NCBI GenBank assembly: GCA_947463345.1 | Contig: CANHSA010000004.1 | Location: forward strand, 1-32,634 | Direction of reading: 5' to 3' | Length of the DNA stretch: 32,634 nt | Origin: Flavobacteriales bacterium | GTDB taxonomy: Bacteria > Bacteroidota > Bacteroidia > Flavobacteriales_D > Crocinitomicaceae | In this document: positions 16,111-24,471 of the stretch, piece by piece | Numbering within the stretch: position 1 is the stretch's first letter | Layout: the number at the start of each line of letters is the position of its first letter | Notes under the pieces: generated by a model | Told to the model about the DNA's origin: nothing | Database searches by the model: none | The model's input: the letters and a program-made list of their open reading frames with translations, nothing else | Translations under genes and position numbers: made by a program

Positions 16111-16192
16111 TGCGGATGGAGGGACTCGAACCCGCACACCTCTCGGCACCAGATCCTAAGTCTGGCGTGTCTACCAATTTCACCACATCCGC
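16111..16192 (-). tRNA. tRNA-Leu (anticodon UAG)
   Basis: An 82-base class II tRNA. Acceptor GCGGATG pairs with CATCCGC, the discriminator is A, and CCA is not encoded. The D arm is GTG...GGTAGACAC. The anticodon arm is CCAGA-CTTAGGA-TCTGG, giving anticodon TAG, so it reads CUN leucine codons. A long variable arm follows. The T arm GCGGG-TTCGAGT-CCCTC contains a C-U mismatch at its second pair (C50-U64 by standard numbering), which is unusual but not disabling. A promoter and a terminator flank it, so it is a single-gene unit. Confidence 0.96.
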
Positions 16193-16240
16193 AATTTTAT
16201 GTAAACCTTATGCCGTTTGCACAAGACCCTGTTGGGGCTG

Positions 16241-16269
16241 CAAAGATAAGAAAGAAATCAATATTACAA
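16241..16269 (-). promoter_or_regulatory. Promoter of tRNA-Leu
   Basis: On the minus strand: TTG (16269-16267), an 18-base spacer, then TATCTTTG (16248-16241), both exact matches to the Bacteroidota consensus. It lies 48 bases before the mature tRNA 5' end, leaving a short 5' leader. Confidence 0.8.
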
Positions 16270-16294
16270 AAGTTGAAATAAAAAAAGCTAGGAA

Positions 16295-17062
16295 TTATTG
16301 TGCTTTTTTTTGCAGCAGAGAACGTATTTCTTTCATAAATGACGATGCATAAACAAAACTTTCAATCTCGGGATTGGTGGCGTTGATAATGGAGTGGCGG
16401 TCGCCCTCCCACCATTTTTTACCTTGATGGATAAAGAGAATGTGATCGCCGATTTCCATAACGCTGTTCATATCGTGGGTAATGACAACTGTGGTTATTT
16501 TGTATTCTTGCGTGATGTCTCGGATGAGTTTGTCGATGACAATTGAGGTTTTGGGATCGAGGCCAGAATTGGGTTCATCGCAAAATAAGTAACGCGGGTT
16601 CATGGCAATGGCACGGGCAATACCAACCCTTTTCTGCATACCGCCACTACATTCTGAGGGCATGAGTTTGTTTCGGCCCGCTAAATTGACGCGGTCCAGG
16701 CAAAAATCGGCACGGGCTTGAATTTCGGCTTTGGTCATGTTGGTGAACATTTGCAGCGGAAACATAACGTTTTGCTCTACGGTCATGGAGTCAAAAAGTG
16801 CTGCGCCTTGGAAAAGCATGCCAATTTCTTGACGGATGTTACTGCGCTCATAGCGGTCCATTTCGGTAAAATTGCGCTTGTCGAATAAAATTTGACCTGC
16901 GTCCGCTTCATACAAGCCTACAATACATTTTGCCAATACTGATTTTCCTTGACCCGACTGTCCAATGATGAGATTGACCTGCCCTTCTTCAAACACGTGG
17001 TCGATATCAAAAAGTACCTTTTGACCATTGAAGCTTTTGGAAACTTGTTTGACTTCGATCAT
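16295..17062 (-). CDS. mlaF: MlaF-like ABC transporter ATP-binding protein
   Basis: A 255-residue ATPase of the lipid-transport (Mla/MCE) ABC family. Walker A is GQSGQGKS (34-41), the signature loop is SECSGGMQKRVGIARA, Walker B is YLFCDEPNSGLDP and the switch histidine is in THDM. The SGGMQKR signature is typical of MlaF rather than general ABC importers. It overlaps the permease gene by four bases (ATGA), so the two are coupled and form the inner membrane core of a retrograde phospholipid transport system that keeps the outer membrane asymmetric. The MCE substrate-binding subunit (MlaD) is not in this window. Confidence 0.9.
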   Translation of the reverse strand: MIEVKQVSKSFNGQKVLFDIDHVFEEGQVNLIIGQSGQGKSVLAKCIVGLYEADAGQILFDKRNFTEMDRYERSNIRQEIGMLFQGAALFDSMTVEQNVMFPLQMFTNMTKAEIQARADFCLDRVNLAGRNKLMPSECSGGMQKRVGIARAIAMNPRYLFCDEPNSGLDPKTSIVIDKLIRDITQEYKITTVVITHDMNSVMEIGDHILFIHQGKKWWEGDRHSIINATNPEIESFVYASSFMKEIRSLLQKKAQ

Positions 17063-17802
17063 GAGAGCAACATGAGTTGGGTAAGAATAAAATTGGCAAT
17101 GAGGATCGCGACACTACTGCTTACAACCGCTTGCGTAGAAGCTCTACCTACATCGAGTGAGCCTCCTTTGACATAATAGCCGTAAAAAGAGGAAATGCTC
17201 ACAATTAGAAAACCAAAAACAAGTGTTTTGGTAAGTGCATAAGTAATGTGAAACGGATTGAAAAAAGAGCGGATACCTAGAATGTAAATTTCGGTGGTGG
17301 TGAGGTCTGAAACCAACAAGGCCAGCCAACCGCCAAACATGGAGAGCGCCATGGAGAAAACGACTAGTACGGGAAAGAACACCAAAGCAGCGGTAATTTT
17401 GGGCAAAACCAAGAAGTTCAAGGAATTGACTCCCATGATTTCTAAAGCGTCGATTTGTTCGGTAACGCGCATGGTGCCAATTTCGGAGGCGACATTTGAG
17501 CCCACTTTACCCGCGAGAATAAGCGAGATAATGGTAGGGGAAAATTCTAAGATGGTACTTGATTGGGTAATGAAACCAACGGTGTAGTCTGGGAGCAAGG
17601 GGCTCTCCATGCTTGACGCGGTTTGCAATGCGATAACTGCGCCCATGAAAGTAGACATGAGGGCCACAATTGGCAAGGAGTTGATGCCGATTTGGTCGAT
17701 TTCTAGAAAGGTGTGCTTCCAAAAGAAACGCCAGCGATTTGGACGTGTAAAAACGACACTCAGCATGAGTATATATCGACCAAATTGTTGTAGGAGTTTC
17801 AC
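17059..17802 (-). CDS. mlaE: MlaE-like ABC transporter permease
   Basis: A 247-residue integral membrane protein with about five or six hydrophobic segments. It carries the MlaE family hallmark EQIDALEIMGVNSLNFLVLP, and AGKVGSNVASEIGTM before it. The start is GTG at 17802 (MKLLQQFGRYILML). A near-consensus box TAACTTAG lies four bases before this GTG. It is coupled to mlaF. It is divergent from the SprT-like gene 30 bases away, so the two promoters must be back to back or overlapping. Confidence 0.92.
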   Translation of the reverse strand: MKLLQQFGRYILMLSVVFTRPNRWRFFWKHTFLEIDQIGINSLPIVALMSTFMGAVIALQTASSMESPLLPDYTVGFITQSSTILEFSPTIISLILAGKVGSNVASEIGTMRVTEQIDALEIMGVNSLNFLVLPKITAALVFFPVLVVFSMALSMFGGWLALLVSDLTTTEIYILGIRSFFNPFHITYALTKTLVFGFLIVSISSFYGYYVKGGSLDVGRASTQAVVSSSVAILIANFILTQLMLLS

Positions 17803-17819
17803 TACGCTAAGTTAAACAT

Positions 17820-17827
17820 TATTTTTG
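17820..17827 (+). promoter_or_regulatory. -7 promoter box for the SprT-like gene
   Basis: TATTTTTG, an exact TAnnTTTG match, only five bases before the ATG at 17833. No TTG at the usual -33 distance (nearest ends 29 bases upstream). The GTG start in the ORF track overlaps the last base of this box. Confidence 0.55.
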
Positions 17828-17832
17828 TGGTC

Positions 17833-18453
17833 ATGCAGTCCAAGCGCCAACACTTCATAGATACCCTCGAAAAATTTGCTCCGGCAGCTTTTACGCCCTA
17901 TTTAGCTGATTGCATTTTGAGCGCAGGCGTTCAATTTAAAATTGTACCCGGACGCAAAACCAAACTCGGCGATTTTAGAACCCACCCACTGCAAACCAAA
18001 CCAATTATTACCGTCAACGGGGACCTCAACCCCTATAGTTTTTTAATTACCGCCCTTCACGAACTCGCACACTTAGACACCTACCGTCAGTACGGCTGGA
18101 AAGTCGCAGCTCATGGGCTCGAATGGAAAACTGCTTTTCGGCACCGCTTATTGCCACTTTTAGAAAGCAAAGCACTCCCAACAGAGCTACACCACGTTTT
18201 AGAAAAAAGCTTTGTGCGGCTGAAGGCCTCGAGTGGTGGGGATGTACAGCTCAGTAGGGTCTTGCGCACTTTTGATCTCAAAGATGAAATTACGTTAGAA
18301 AGCCTGCCAAGAAATGCGCATTTCTACTTGAACAACAAACACTTTATCAAAGGTGAACTCCGAAGAACTCGTTATCTTTGTACAGAATTTGGTAGCAACC
18401 GTATTTATTTAGTACATGCGCTTGCCGCCATAACACCCCTTACGCATGAATAG
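17833..18453 (+). CDS. SprT-like zinc metalloprotease domain protein
   Basis: A 206-residue protein starting at ATG 17833; the track's GTG is two codons upstream and lies in the promoter box. The SprT-like core shows ALHELAHLDTY (zinc ligands H76 and H80, catalytic E77) and a third ligand in AAHGLEWK (H94). The C-terminal CxxC-type zinc ribbon of E. coli SprT is absent; only one cysteine (RYLCTEFG) occurs there. The eukaryotic relative Spartan degrades DNA-protein crosslinks, but the role of the bacterial proteins is not settled. It overlaps manC by eight bases. Confidence 0.85.
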   Translation: MQSKRQHFIDTLEKFAPAAFTPYLADCILSAGVQFKIVPGRKTKLGDFRTHPLQTKPIITVNGDLNPYSFLITALHELAHLDTYRQYGWKVAAHGLEWKTAFRHRLLPLLESKALPTELHHVLEKSFVRLKASSGGDVQLSRVLRTFDLKDEITLESLPRNAHFYLNNKHFIKGELRRTRYLCTEFGSNRIYLVHALAAITPLTHE

Positions 18454-19516
18454 TAAAAATACATATGGCCTTATTATGGCTGGTGGCGTCGGAAGCCGTT
18501 TCTGGCCACTTTCTACTTCTGAAAATCCAAAACAATTTTTAGATGTACTCGGCATTGGCAAATCTTTGCTGCGCCTCACCTTTGAGCGCTTGCAAAAATT
18601 CATTCCGGCAGAACACATCTATATCCTGACCAACACCTCCTACGAAGCGCTCGTACTCGAACAATTACCAGAACTCACCAGTAGCCAAGTATTGTGCGAG
18701 CCAGAACGCAAAAACACAGCGCCCTGCATCGCATATGCAGCTGCAAAAATTCACGCACTCGACCCCGATGCAACCCTTTTGATCTCTCCTGCAGACCACC
18801 TCATTATCAATGAGTCGCGTTTCGAAGAAATCATTCGAACAGCTTGGCAAACGGCCCAAGATGGCAAACTCGTAACGCTCGGCATAGAACCCACCAGACC
18901 CGACACCGGCTATGGCTATATCGAATTCGAAAAAACCGAACAAACCCAAAAAGGAAGTGCTTGCCCTGTTTTACAATTTCGCGAAAAACCGAACTTAGCC
19001 ACTGCTCAGGCCTTTCTCGATGCAGGTAACTTCTTTTGGAATGCCGGCATCTTTGTATGGAAATCAGCAGTTATCCTCGATGCACTTGCGCAGTATCAGG
19101 CCGACATTCACCAAATATTTAGCGCACAGCCCGAAGTCTATGGCAGTGCTCAAGAAATTGCCTTTTTGAAAGATGCTTTTGCAGCTTGTCCTGACATCTC
19201 CATCGATTTTGCGGTCATGGAAAAAGCACAAAACGTAAGTATGGTGCTCGCCGACTTTGACTGGAGCGACCTCGGTACTTGGGGCAGCCTCACCACTCAC
19301 TTAGATAAAGACACGCAACAAAATTCAATTATCGGTCAAAATGTGTTTGCTTTCGATTCCGAAAATTGCCTGATCAATGTACCGCACAATAAAACCGTAT
19401 TGCTAGATGGCCTTCAAGACTACATCGTGGTCGATACTGCCGACAAGCTCATGGTGTTGCGCTTAAGCAACGAGCAAAAGCTCAAGGAATACCTCAAAGC
19501 AATGGGCGTCAACTAA
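18446..19516 (+). CDS. manC: Mannose-1-phosphate guanylyltransferase
   Basis: A 356-residue nucleotidyltransferase making GDP-mannose from GTP and mannose-1-phosphate, for surface polysaccharide or glycoprotein sugars. Visible motifs are the N-terminal IMAGGVGSRFWPLS (13-23) with NPKQFL, ERKNTAPC, SPADHLI, the FREKP signature, FFWNAGIFVWK and DWSDLGTWGSL. The C-terminal phosphomannose isomerase domain of bifunctional ManC enzymes is missing, so this is the short monofunctional form. It overlaps the SprT-like gene by eight bases and is followed by dusB after eight bases, forming a three-gene operon without obvious functional theme. Confidence 0.93.
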   Translation: MNSKNTYGLIMAGGVGSRFWPLSTSENPKQFLDVLGIGKSLLRLTFERLQKFIPAEHIYILTNTSYEALVLEQLPELTSSQVLCEPERKNTAPCIAYAAAKIHALDPDATLLISPADHLIINESRFEEIIRTAWQTAQDGKLVTLGIEPTRPDTGYGYIEFEKTEQTQKGSACPVLQFREKPNLATAQAFLDAGNFFWNAGIFVWKSAVILDALAQYQADIHQIFSAQPEVYGSAQEIAFLKDAFAACPDISIDFAVMEKAQNVSMVLADFDWSDLGTWGSLTTHLDKDTQQNSIIGQNVFAFDSENCLINVPHNKTVLLDGLQDYIVVDTADKLMVLRLSNEQKLKEYLKAMGVN

Positions 19517-19524
19517 CAGCACCT

Positions 19525-20517
19525 ATGGTTAAAATACGCAATATCGAACTCGGTGATTTTCCACTGCTTTTGGCACCCATGGAAGACGTCAGCGACCCGC
19601 CTTTTCGCGCACTTTGCAAGCAGTACGGCGCAGACCTCATGTACACCGAATTCATTTCCTCTGAAGGCCTGATCCGCGACGCCGCCAAAAGCCGCCAAAA
19701 ACTCGACATCTTTGAATACGAGCGCCCAATTGGTATTCAGATTTTTGGTTCAGAGACCGACAGCATGGTGCAATCTGCACAAATTATAGAGGCCGTTCAA
19801 CCAGACCTCATCGATATCAATTACGGTTGCCCTGTCAAAAAGGTAACTTGTAAAGGGGCCGGCGCAGGCTTGCTTCAAGACATCCCAAAAATGGTGCGCC
19901 TGACCAAAGAAATTGTCAATGCAACTTCCCTTCCGGTAACCGTTAAAACGCGCTTAGGCTGGGACGACGACACCAAAAATGTCGTTGATGCCGCTGAACG
20001 CCTACAGGACATCGGTATTGAAGCCATTTCTATTCATGGACGCACGCGCAAACAAATGTATAAAGGCGAAGCCGATTGGTCGCTTATTGCTGAAGTGAAA
20101 AACAATCCGCGCATGCACATCCCTGTTTTTGGCAACGGCGATATCGACAGCCCAGAAAAAGCACTTACGTACAAAAATAGATACGGCGTAGATGGCGTCA
20201 TGATTGGCCGGGCCTCTATTGGCTATCCCTGGATTTTTAGAGAAATCAAACATTATGTTCAAACGGGCGAAACACTTGCCGGACCGACCCTCGCCGAACG
20301 CGTTTTGGCATGCCGCGAACATTTAATCATGAGCATCAAATGGAAAGGTCCTAAATTAGGAATTGCCGAGATGAAAAGGCACTACACCAACTATTTCAAA
20401 GGAATCTCGCATTTTAAAGATTACCGCACCCGTTTGGTAACGAGCTCAGAACTCGATGAAATCCTCGGCATATTGTCTTACATTGAACAACACCAAGACG
20501 AATTTATTTTCGCTTAA
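19525..20517 (+). CDS. dusB: tRNA-dihydrouridine synthase (DusB type)
   Basis: A 330-residue flavoenzyme reducing specific uridines in the tRNA D loop. The TIM-barrel landmarks are LLAPMEDVSDPPFR, DINYGCPVKKV (catalytic cysteine 102), TVKTRLGWDDD, SIHGRTRKQMYKG, PVFGNGDI and GVMIGRASIGYPW. The motif set and length match the DusB branch. It is the last gene of the SprT-like/manC/dusB run. Its stop is only eight bases from the end of the convergent gene; a weak 6-base hairpin there is not a convincing terminator. Confidence 0.93.
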   Translation: MVKIRNIELGDFPLLLAPMEDVSDPPFRALCKQYGADLMYTEFISSEGLIRDAAKSRQKLDIFEYERPIGIQIFGSETDSMVQSAQIIEAVQPDLIDINYGCPVKKVTCKGAGAGLLQDIPKMVRLTKEIVNATSLPVTVKTRLGWDDDTKNVVDAAERLQDIGIEAISIHGRTRKQMYKGEADWSLIAEVKNNPRMHIPVFGNGDIDSPEKALTYKNRYGVDGVMIGRASIGYPWIFREIKHYVQTGETLAGPTLAERVLACREHLIMSIKWKGPKLGIAEMKRHYTNYFKGISHFKDYRTRLVTSSELDEILGILSYIEQHQDEFIFA

Positions 20518-20525
20518 AACTGGCC

Positions 20526-21854
20526 TTAAATCAGTTTATTGCGACGTAGTATGGACCTCACCGGAATTTGCAAGCTACCAAAGATTTCGTAGCGTGTAAT
20601 TTTGTCAATCTTAAAATAGTATTTAGTGCCCTTATACTTCCAAAGCACCTGATTTTGTTGGCTGCGCACAATTGGTGGGGACGCCGCTGCAGAAAAATAC
20701 TGGTAATACGGTCCCGACTTCTGAAAATGCAATAAAGGTGAAAATAGAAAACGGTAACCATCTTCATCTTGACGCAAAAGTCCTTTTTGCATTAATTTTC
20801 CAATAAATTGTGGCGCTGACCTATTAAGGGAGGCCAATACTGCAAAACCAGCTACGGTGTCGTAGCGCATGCGCTCCACTTCTGTTTCATTGAAATCATC
20901 GTCTAGAACAGTCTCGATATAGCGAACTTCTTGAACTTGCCTTCCGCCTTCTTGATACACTAAATCACCGTTCCAGGCAGCTAAAAAGCGCTCAAACGGG
21001 AAACCTATTTTACGGCTAAGCTGAGCTAATTGCACATAAACGGAATCTTGGCGTTGCTTTTTAAATTCACTGACATCCAAATGGACGTCTATCAAACGAT
21101 CGGTCTGCAGATTACTGCTGTAACTTAGGCCGGATTTTTTGAGCGAGAAATAAAGAGGTGTGCGTTTTTTGATGTAACTCTTCAATTTGAATCCTAGAGA
21201 GTCGCTGTCGTGGGCAAACATGGCGGTTTGGATATCAAAGCGCTTGAGTTTGGACCAATTGGCATAAATAACGAGGTGCTCATCCTTGAATTGTTTTTGC
21301 TTCAAAAACTGTTTCCAAACTTTTTGCTGCGAACCGTAGTGGGCCGAAACTACGTGGTTCAAAGTTTTGATGAAGTCAGTCCCTTGATAGATGAGTGCGT
21401 AATCTTTGCCGTAATGCAGGTAAGATTGTTCCTTCTCGATATAATAGAATTTATTGCCTCCAACTACAGAATCTTGGAGTGCGGCATACTTTAACAAGCG
21501 TTCAATACCTAATTGAACCTTGGAAGAATCGGTGAGTCGGATGAGTGCACCCCAATTGCCGTCTTCGTTGGCAAAAAGATAGAGATTGGATTCTAGGTCG
21601 ATGCCGTATTGTTTGCCCTGACCCAATAAAAATTCATAGGTAGTGAAGTCCCGCATGGACATCTTGTTGTATTGGAGCATGGAATTGGTTTCCTTGGCCA
21701 GCTCTAGAATATTCGCTTTTCCAAGAAAATCGGCACTTGGGAGTCGGTCAATGAGGCGAGGTGTTTTGGGCTGCTCAAACAAAAAAGACTTGACGAACAA
21801 AACCAAACCCAGACTGCCTGCAATTAAAACAAGAGTCAAAAACTTACGGTACAT
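20526..21854 (-). CDS. Membrane-anchored protein of unknown function, paralogue of the upstream gene
   Basis: A 442-residue protein with one N-terminal membrane segment (TLVLIAGSLGLVLFV) and no lipobox, so probably anchored with a periplasmic body. I do not recognise a named domain. Its N-terminal portion resembles that of the next protein upstream: both have a 'LP...D' opening, a DFTTYEFL/DLVNYEFM segment, a GIDLESNLYLF/GLDFNQRLNLF segment and a following GALIRLTDSSKV/GFTFGVSDKVALF stretch. They are probably distant paralogues. It follows that gene by four bases and is the last of the operon. The DUF4836 group is the nearest idea but uncertain. Confidence 0.75.
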   Translation of the reverse strand: MYRKFLTLVLIAGSLGLVLFVKSFLFEQPKTPRLIDRLPSADFLGKANILELAKETNSMLQYNKMSMRDFTTYEFLLGQGKQYGIDLESNLYLFANEDGNWGALIRLTDSSKVQLGIERLLKYAALQDSVVGGNKFYYIEKEQSYLHYGKDYALIYQGTDFIKTLNHVVSAHYGSQQKVWKQFLKQKQFKDEHLVIYANWSKLKRFDIQTAMFAHDSDSLGFKLKSYIKKRTPLYFSLKKSGLSYSSNLQTDRLIDVHLDVSEFKKQRQDSVYVQLAQLSRKIGFPFERFLAAWNGDLVYQEGGRQVQEVRYIETVLDDDFNETEVERMRYDTVAGFAVLASLNRSAPQFIGKLMQKGLLRQDEDGYRFLFSPLLHFQKSGPYYQYFSAAASPPIVRSQQNQVLWKYKGTKYYFKIDKITRYEIFGSLQIPVRSILRRNKLI

Positions 21855-21858
21855 TGTT

Positions 21859-23727
21859 TTAAGGATTCAATGTGTAAATGAGATACAGCGAATTGACGAG
21901 GTCGAGCAGGTGTTTGCCTGTAGATTCTGCACCAGTATAGCTGTAACTCAATTTAAAGGTGGTGTGAGCCTCCGTGGTCTCGGATGAAGTGAGTTCGAGT
22001 CGGCCAGATTTACCTTTGAGCGAAGAGATGATTTCGGCGTTGCGAGGCGTGAGTACTTCGGTAGGAAAACGATCGAGGGTTTCGGTGATGTCTACGGAAC
22101 CATACATAAAACCACTTTTGCTGGCTGTTTTACGTTGTTTTTTACCTAAAGCTTCTGCGCCATAACCAGCAGTGTGGTGTCTGGCGAGGTCTTCGTCGTT
22201 GGTAAAAATGAGCAGTTTTCCGGTGTTCAAAATATAGAGCGGCGCTGCATCTAAAATGGCGTTGTCTATGCGCCAGTAATTTTCAAAGCGTTGTACCCGC
22301 GAACTCAAGCGCCCCATGTGTTTGAGCACCATTTCAGGGATATCTGCTCTTGCGGTCGAAAAGCCTAAAGTAAAAACAGGCATATCTGCATCGGCTTCTG
22401 TTTCTTGTTCTTGATAAGCAAAGGTTTCTTCGTCGTATGTGAAGACGATTTTCTTGGTTTTGATTTTTTTAACACCATTAAAGGTGCCAAACATGCTGCC
22501 TTTGTAAGTATCGAAAAGAGCATCTTTGTCAATGAATTCGTTGAGTAATTCAAGTGTCAGTACATTCATCGCAATTTGTGCGTTTTTCTCATCGCTAAGG
22601 AGCGGCAGCATTACTTTGTAAGCCTGTTCATAGGCCTGTAGTAAGTTGATGTTATAGGTAAAGTAAGCAGGACTAGAAGCTGGAATGTACTTAAGTACGT
22701 TTTTATCAAACTTGGCGTCGTTCATTTGGGAGTAAATGCTTCCGAGCGCGGGGCCGTACAAAGCCTCAACTTCAAAGTCGACTTGGTTGTCGCGCAGGAA
22801 AAGATCGCCCAGAATGACGTTTCCTGCATAGAGTTCTTGAAGGTCTTTGTAGAGCGTTGGTAAAACCGTCTGAAAATACCACAAGCCTTGTGATTTATCT
22901 AAGTTTCGGGCGTTATCGAGGTAAAAAGCGCCTTCGGCATTATGGGTGAGTTGAGCGGCAAAACGCGGGTCGTGGTCGTGGAGATTGATGCCATTCAAAA
23001 AGATTTCATTGATGACGCGCGTGAGCTCTTTTTGCTGAAGAACCACCTGCACGCTATCGCGGAGCTCATAATAATTTTTGATGGCCGGGTTTTCAGTAGC
23101 CTCCGGGAAAACGTTGTTATTGGAGTTGTCTTCAAAGGTTTGTTCGTTGAGAATTTGATCTTCTTGTGGGGTTTCGTCAAAAAACTCGAATGGCATCTCG
23201 TTGCCGCGGGCATACCAAATTGAATCAGTGACCTCATCGATATGATCCATGGTTGGTTCTATGCGAATAAGAATTGCTTTGTTGTCTTTGATCAGGAGGT
23301 TATTGAAAAAAGTGCCGTAAATTTCTAAGCCTGGTATTGGGCTCTGTAAAACTTGAAAATCATCGAAAACTTCGAAAAGCGCAACTTTATCTGATACGCC
23401 AAAAGTAAAACCAGTGAGCTCATGGGTAAACGTTTTGCCATAAAACAGATTGAGTCTTTGATTGAAGTCTAGGCCAGCGTCTTTGAGTGTTTTGCCAGAG
23501 GTGGAACCATCGAACAATTCTTGGTGTACCTCAGACATGAATTCGTAATTGACGAGGTCGTCCATGGAGATTTTTTGCAACAAGCTGATATTGTTGATGC
23601 TGAAAACAGTAACGGCATCTTTAGGTAAGAGCTGTTCAGATTGGATTGCTTTGAGTTGGGCCCAGGAATTGGTGGCAGCTAGCTGAGCCACTACAAACAA
23701 AAAAGCGCACTTGATGGATATATTCAC
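21859..23727 (-). CDS. Exported protein of unknown function, possibly DUF4836-like
   Basis: A 622-residue protein starting at GTG 23727 with a signal peptide (AFLFVVAQLAATNSWAQ). The mature part opens with SEQLLPKDAVTVFSINNISLLQKI, resembling DUF4836-type proteins of Bacteroidota, whose function is unknown. It has an acidic, low-complexity insert around residues 185-210 (DETPQEDQILNEQTFEDNSNN), no cysteines suggesting catalysis and no T9SS tail, so it is probably periplasmic. It sits between a lipoprotein gene (44 bases upstream) and a smaller paralogue (four bases downstream). Confidence 0.75.
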   Translation of the reverse strand: MNISIKCAFLFVVAQLAATNSWAQLKAIQSEQLLPKDAVTVFSINNISLLQKISMDDLVNYEFMSEVHQELFDGSTSGKTLKDAGLDFNQRLNLFYGKTFTHELTGFTFGVSDKVALFEVFDDFQVLQSPIPGLEIYGTFFNNLLIKDNKAILIRIEPTMDHIDEVTDSIWYARGNEMPFEFFDETPQEDQILNEQTFEDNSNNNVFPEATENPAIKNYYELRDSVQVVLQQKELTRVINEIFLNGINLHDHDPRFAAQLTHNAEGAFYLDNARNLDKSQGLWYFQTVLPTLYKDLQELYAGNVILGDLFLRDNQVDFEVEALYGPALGSIYSQMNDAKFDKNVLKYIPASSPAYFTYNINLLQAYEQAYKVMLPLLSDEKNAQIAMNVLTLELLNEFIDKDALFDTYKGSMFGTFNGVKKIKTKKIVFTYDEETFAYQEQETEADADMPVFTLGFSTARADIPEMVLKHMGRLSSRVQRFENYWRIDNAILDAAPLYILNTGKLLIFTNDEDLARHHTAGYGAEALGKKQRKTASKSGFMYGSVDITETLDRFPTEVLTPRNAEIISSLKGKSGRLELTSSETTEAHTTFKLSYSYTGAESTGKHLLDLVNSLYLIYTLNP

Positions 23728-23771
23728 GAGGGTAAATTAGATACTGCGAAGTTAAACATAATAAGATAGTA

Positions 23772-24437
23772 TCATCTTGGTGTTAAAACAATTGTGTTGT
23801 CCAGGAGATGTTGATTTGATTTCAAATCAAAGGTATTGGTTCTGACCATTACGGCCATTTGATTTTTACTGAGTGTCCCTAACTTATTTTCGAAGGTTGC
23901 GACAGGTCTTTCAAAACGCGCAATTGAAGTATAAATACCTTCTTTGAGGCTTTCTTCATTTTCTAATTTGTAGTTTTTAATTTGCTGCGTAACATAAGCA
24001 GGAATGGTACGCACTAAAGTATTGCCGTCCCAACTCAGCCAGAATTGCTCAGCAGAAGTATTGTATTTGTCGTTGGAGATTTGAGCTAAACTCAGCTTAA
24101 TACCGTCTTGTAAATTTCTTACACTCGTAAAATCGCAAGAAAATTTAAAAATGTAGTCTGTATAATTTTCTTCGATCAGGACATTTGAAATGCCTACTTG
24201 TGCATCTAGGAGCCTTACAAATTCGTTGATCTTGGCACTGATTTGGGTTTTGCTAGGTACGGGCTTGCCGTCGAGGCTATCTAGGGCTAATATGGAATTG
24301 ACTTTAACCTTGCTTGCACTTAGGTTGATTTTGTAGCGCAAGGTACCTGAGCCATCGTTGTTGAGGGTGAGGTCGTCGGAAATTTCAATGCAAGAAGCAA
24401 CCAAGCCAAAGAGAAAAAAGAGTAGCAAATATTTCAT
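23772..24437 (-). CDS. Lipoprotein of unknown function
   Basis: A 221-residue protein with signal peptide and lipobox (LVASC, Cys 16). The mature part begins ISDDLTLNNDGSGTLRYKINLS, a pattern seen in beta-rich LppM-like lipoproteins, and is otherwise unrecognised. A promoter box lies 26 bases before the ATG. It is probably the first gene of a three-gene unit with the two paralogous exported proteins downstream; a shared envelope role is likely but cannot be named. Confidence 0.78.
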   Translation of the reverse strand: MKYLLLFFLFGLVASCIEISDDLTLNNDGSGTLRYKINLSASKVKVNSILALDSLDGKPVPSKTQISAKINEFVRLLDAQVGISNVLIEENYTDYIFKFSCDFTSVRNLQDGIKLSLAQISNDKYNTSAEQFWLSWDGNTLVRTIPAYVTQQIKNYKLENEESLKEGIYTSIARFERPVATFENKLGTLSKNQMAVMVRTNTFDLKSNQHLLDNTIVLTPR

Positions 24438-24463
24438 GTGTTTGCGCTATACAATTGTGATGC

Positions 24464-24471
24464 CAAAGTTA
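24464..24471 (-). promoter_or_regulatory. -7 promoter box for the three-gene envelope unit
   Basis: TAACTTTG on the minus strand, an exact TAnnTTTG match, overlapping the stop region of the SRAP gene and 26 bases before the lipoprotein ATG. A TTG lies 24 bases upstream, slightly beyond the usual spacing. Confidence 0.6.

Noticed and set aside
20516-20538. Terminator between convergent dusB and the 442-residue gene
   Set aside because: Only a 6-base stem (AAACTG/CAGTTT) with no T-run; too weak to call.
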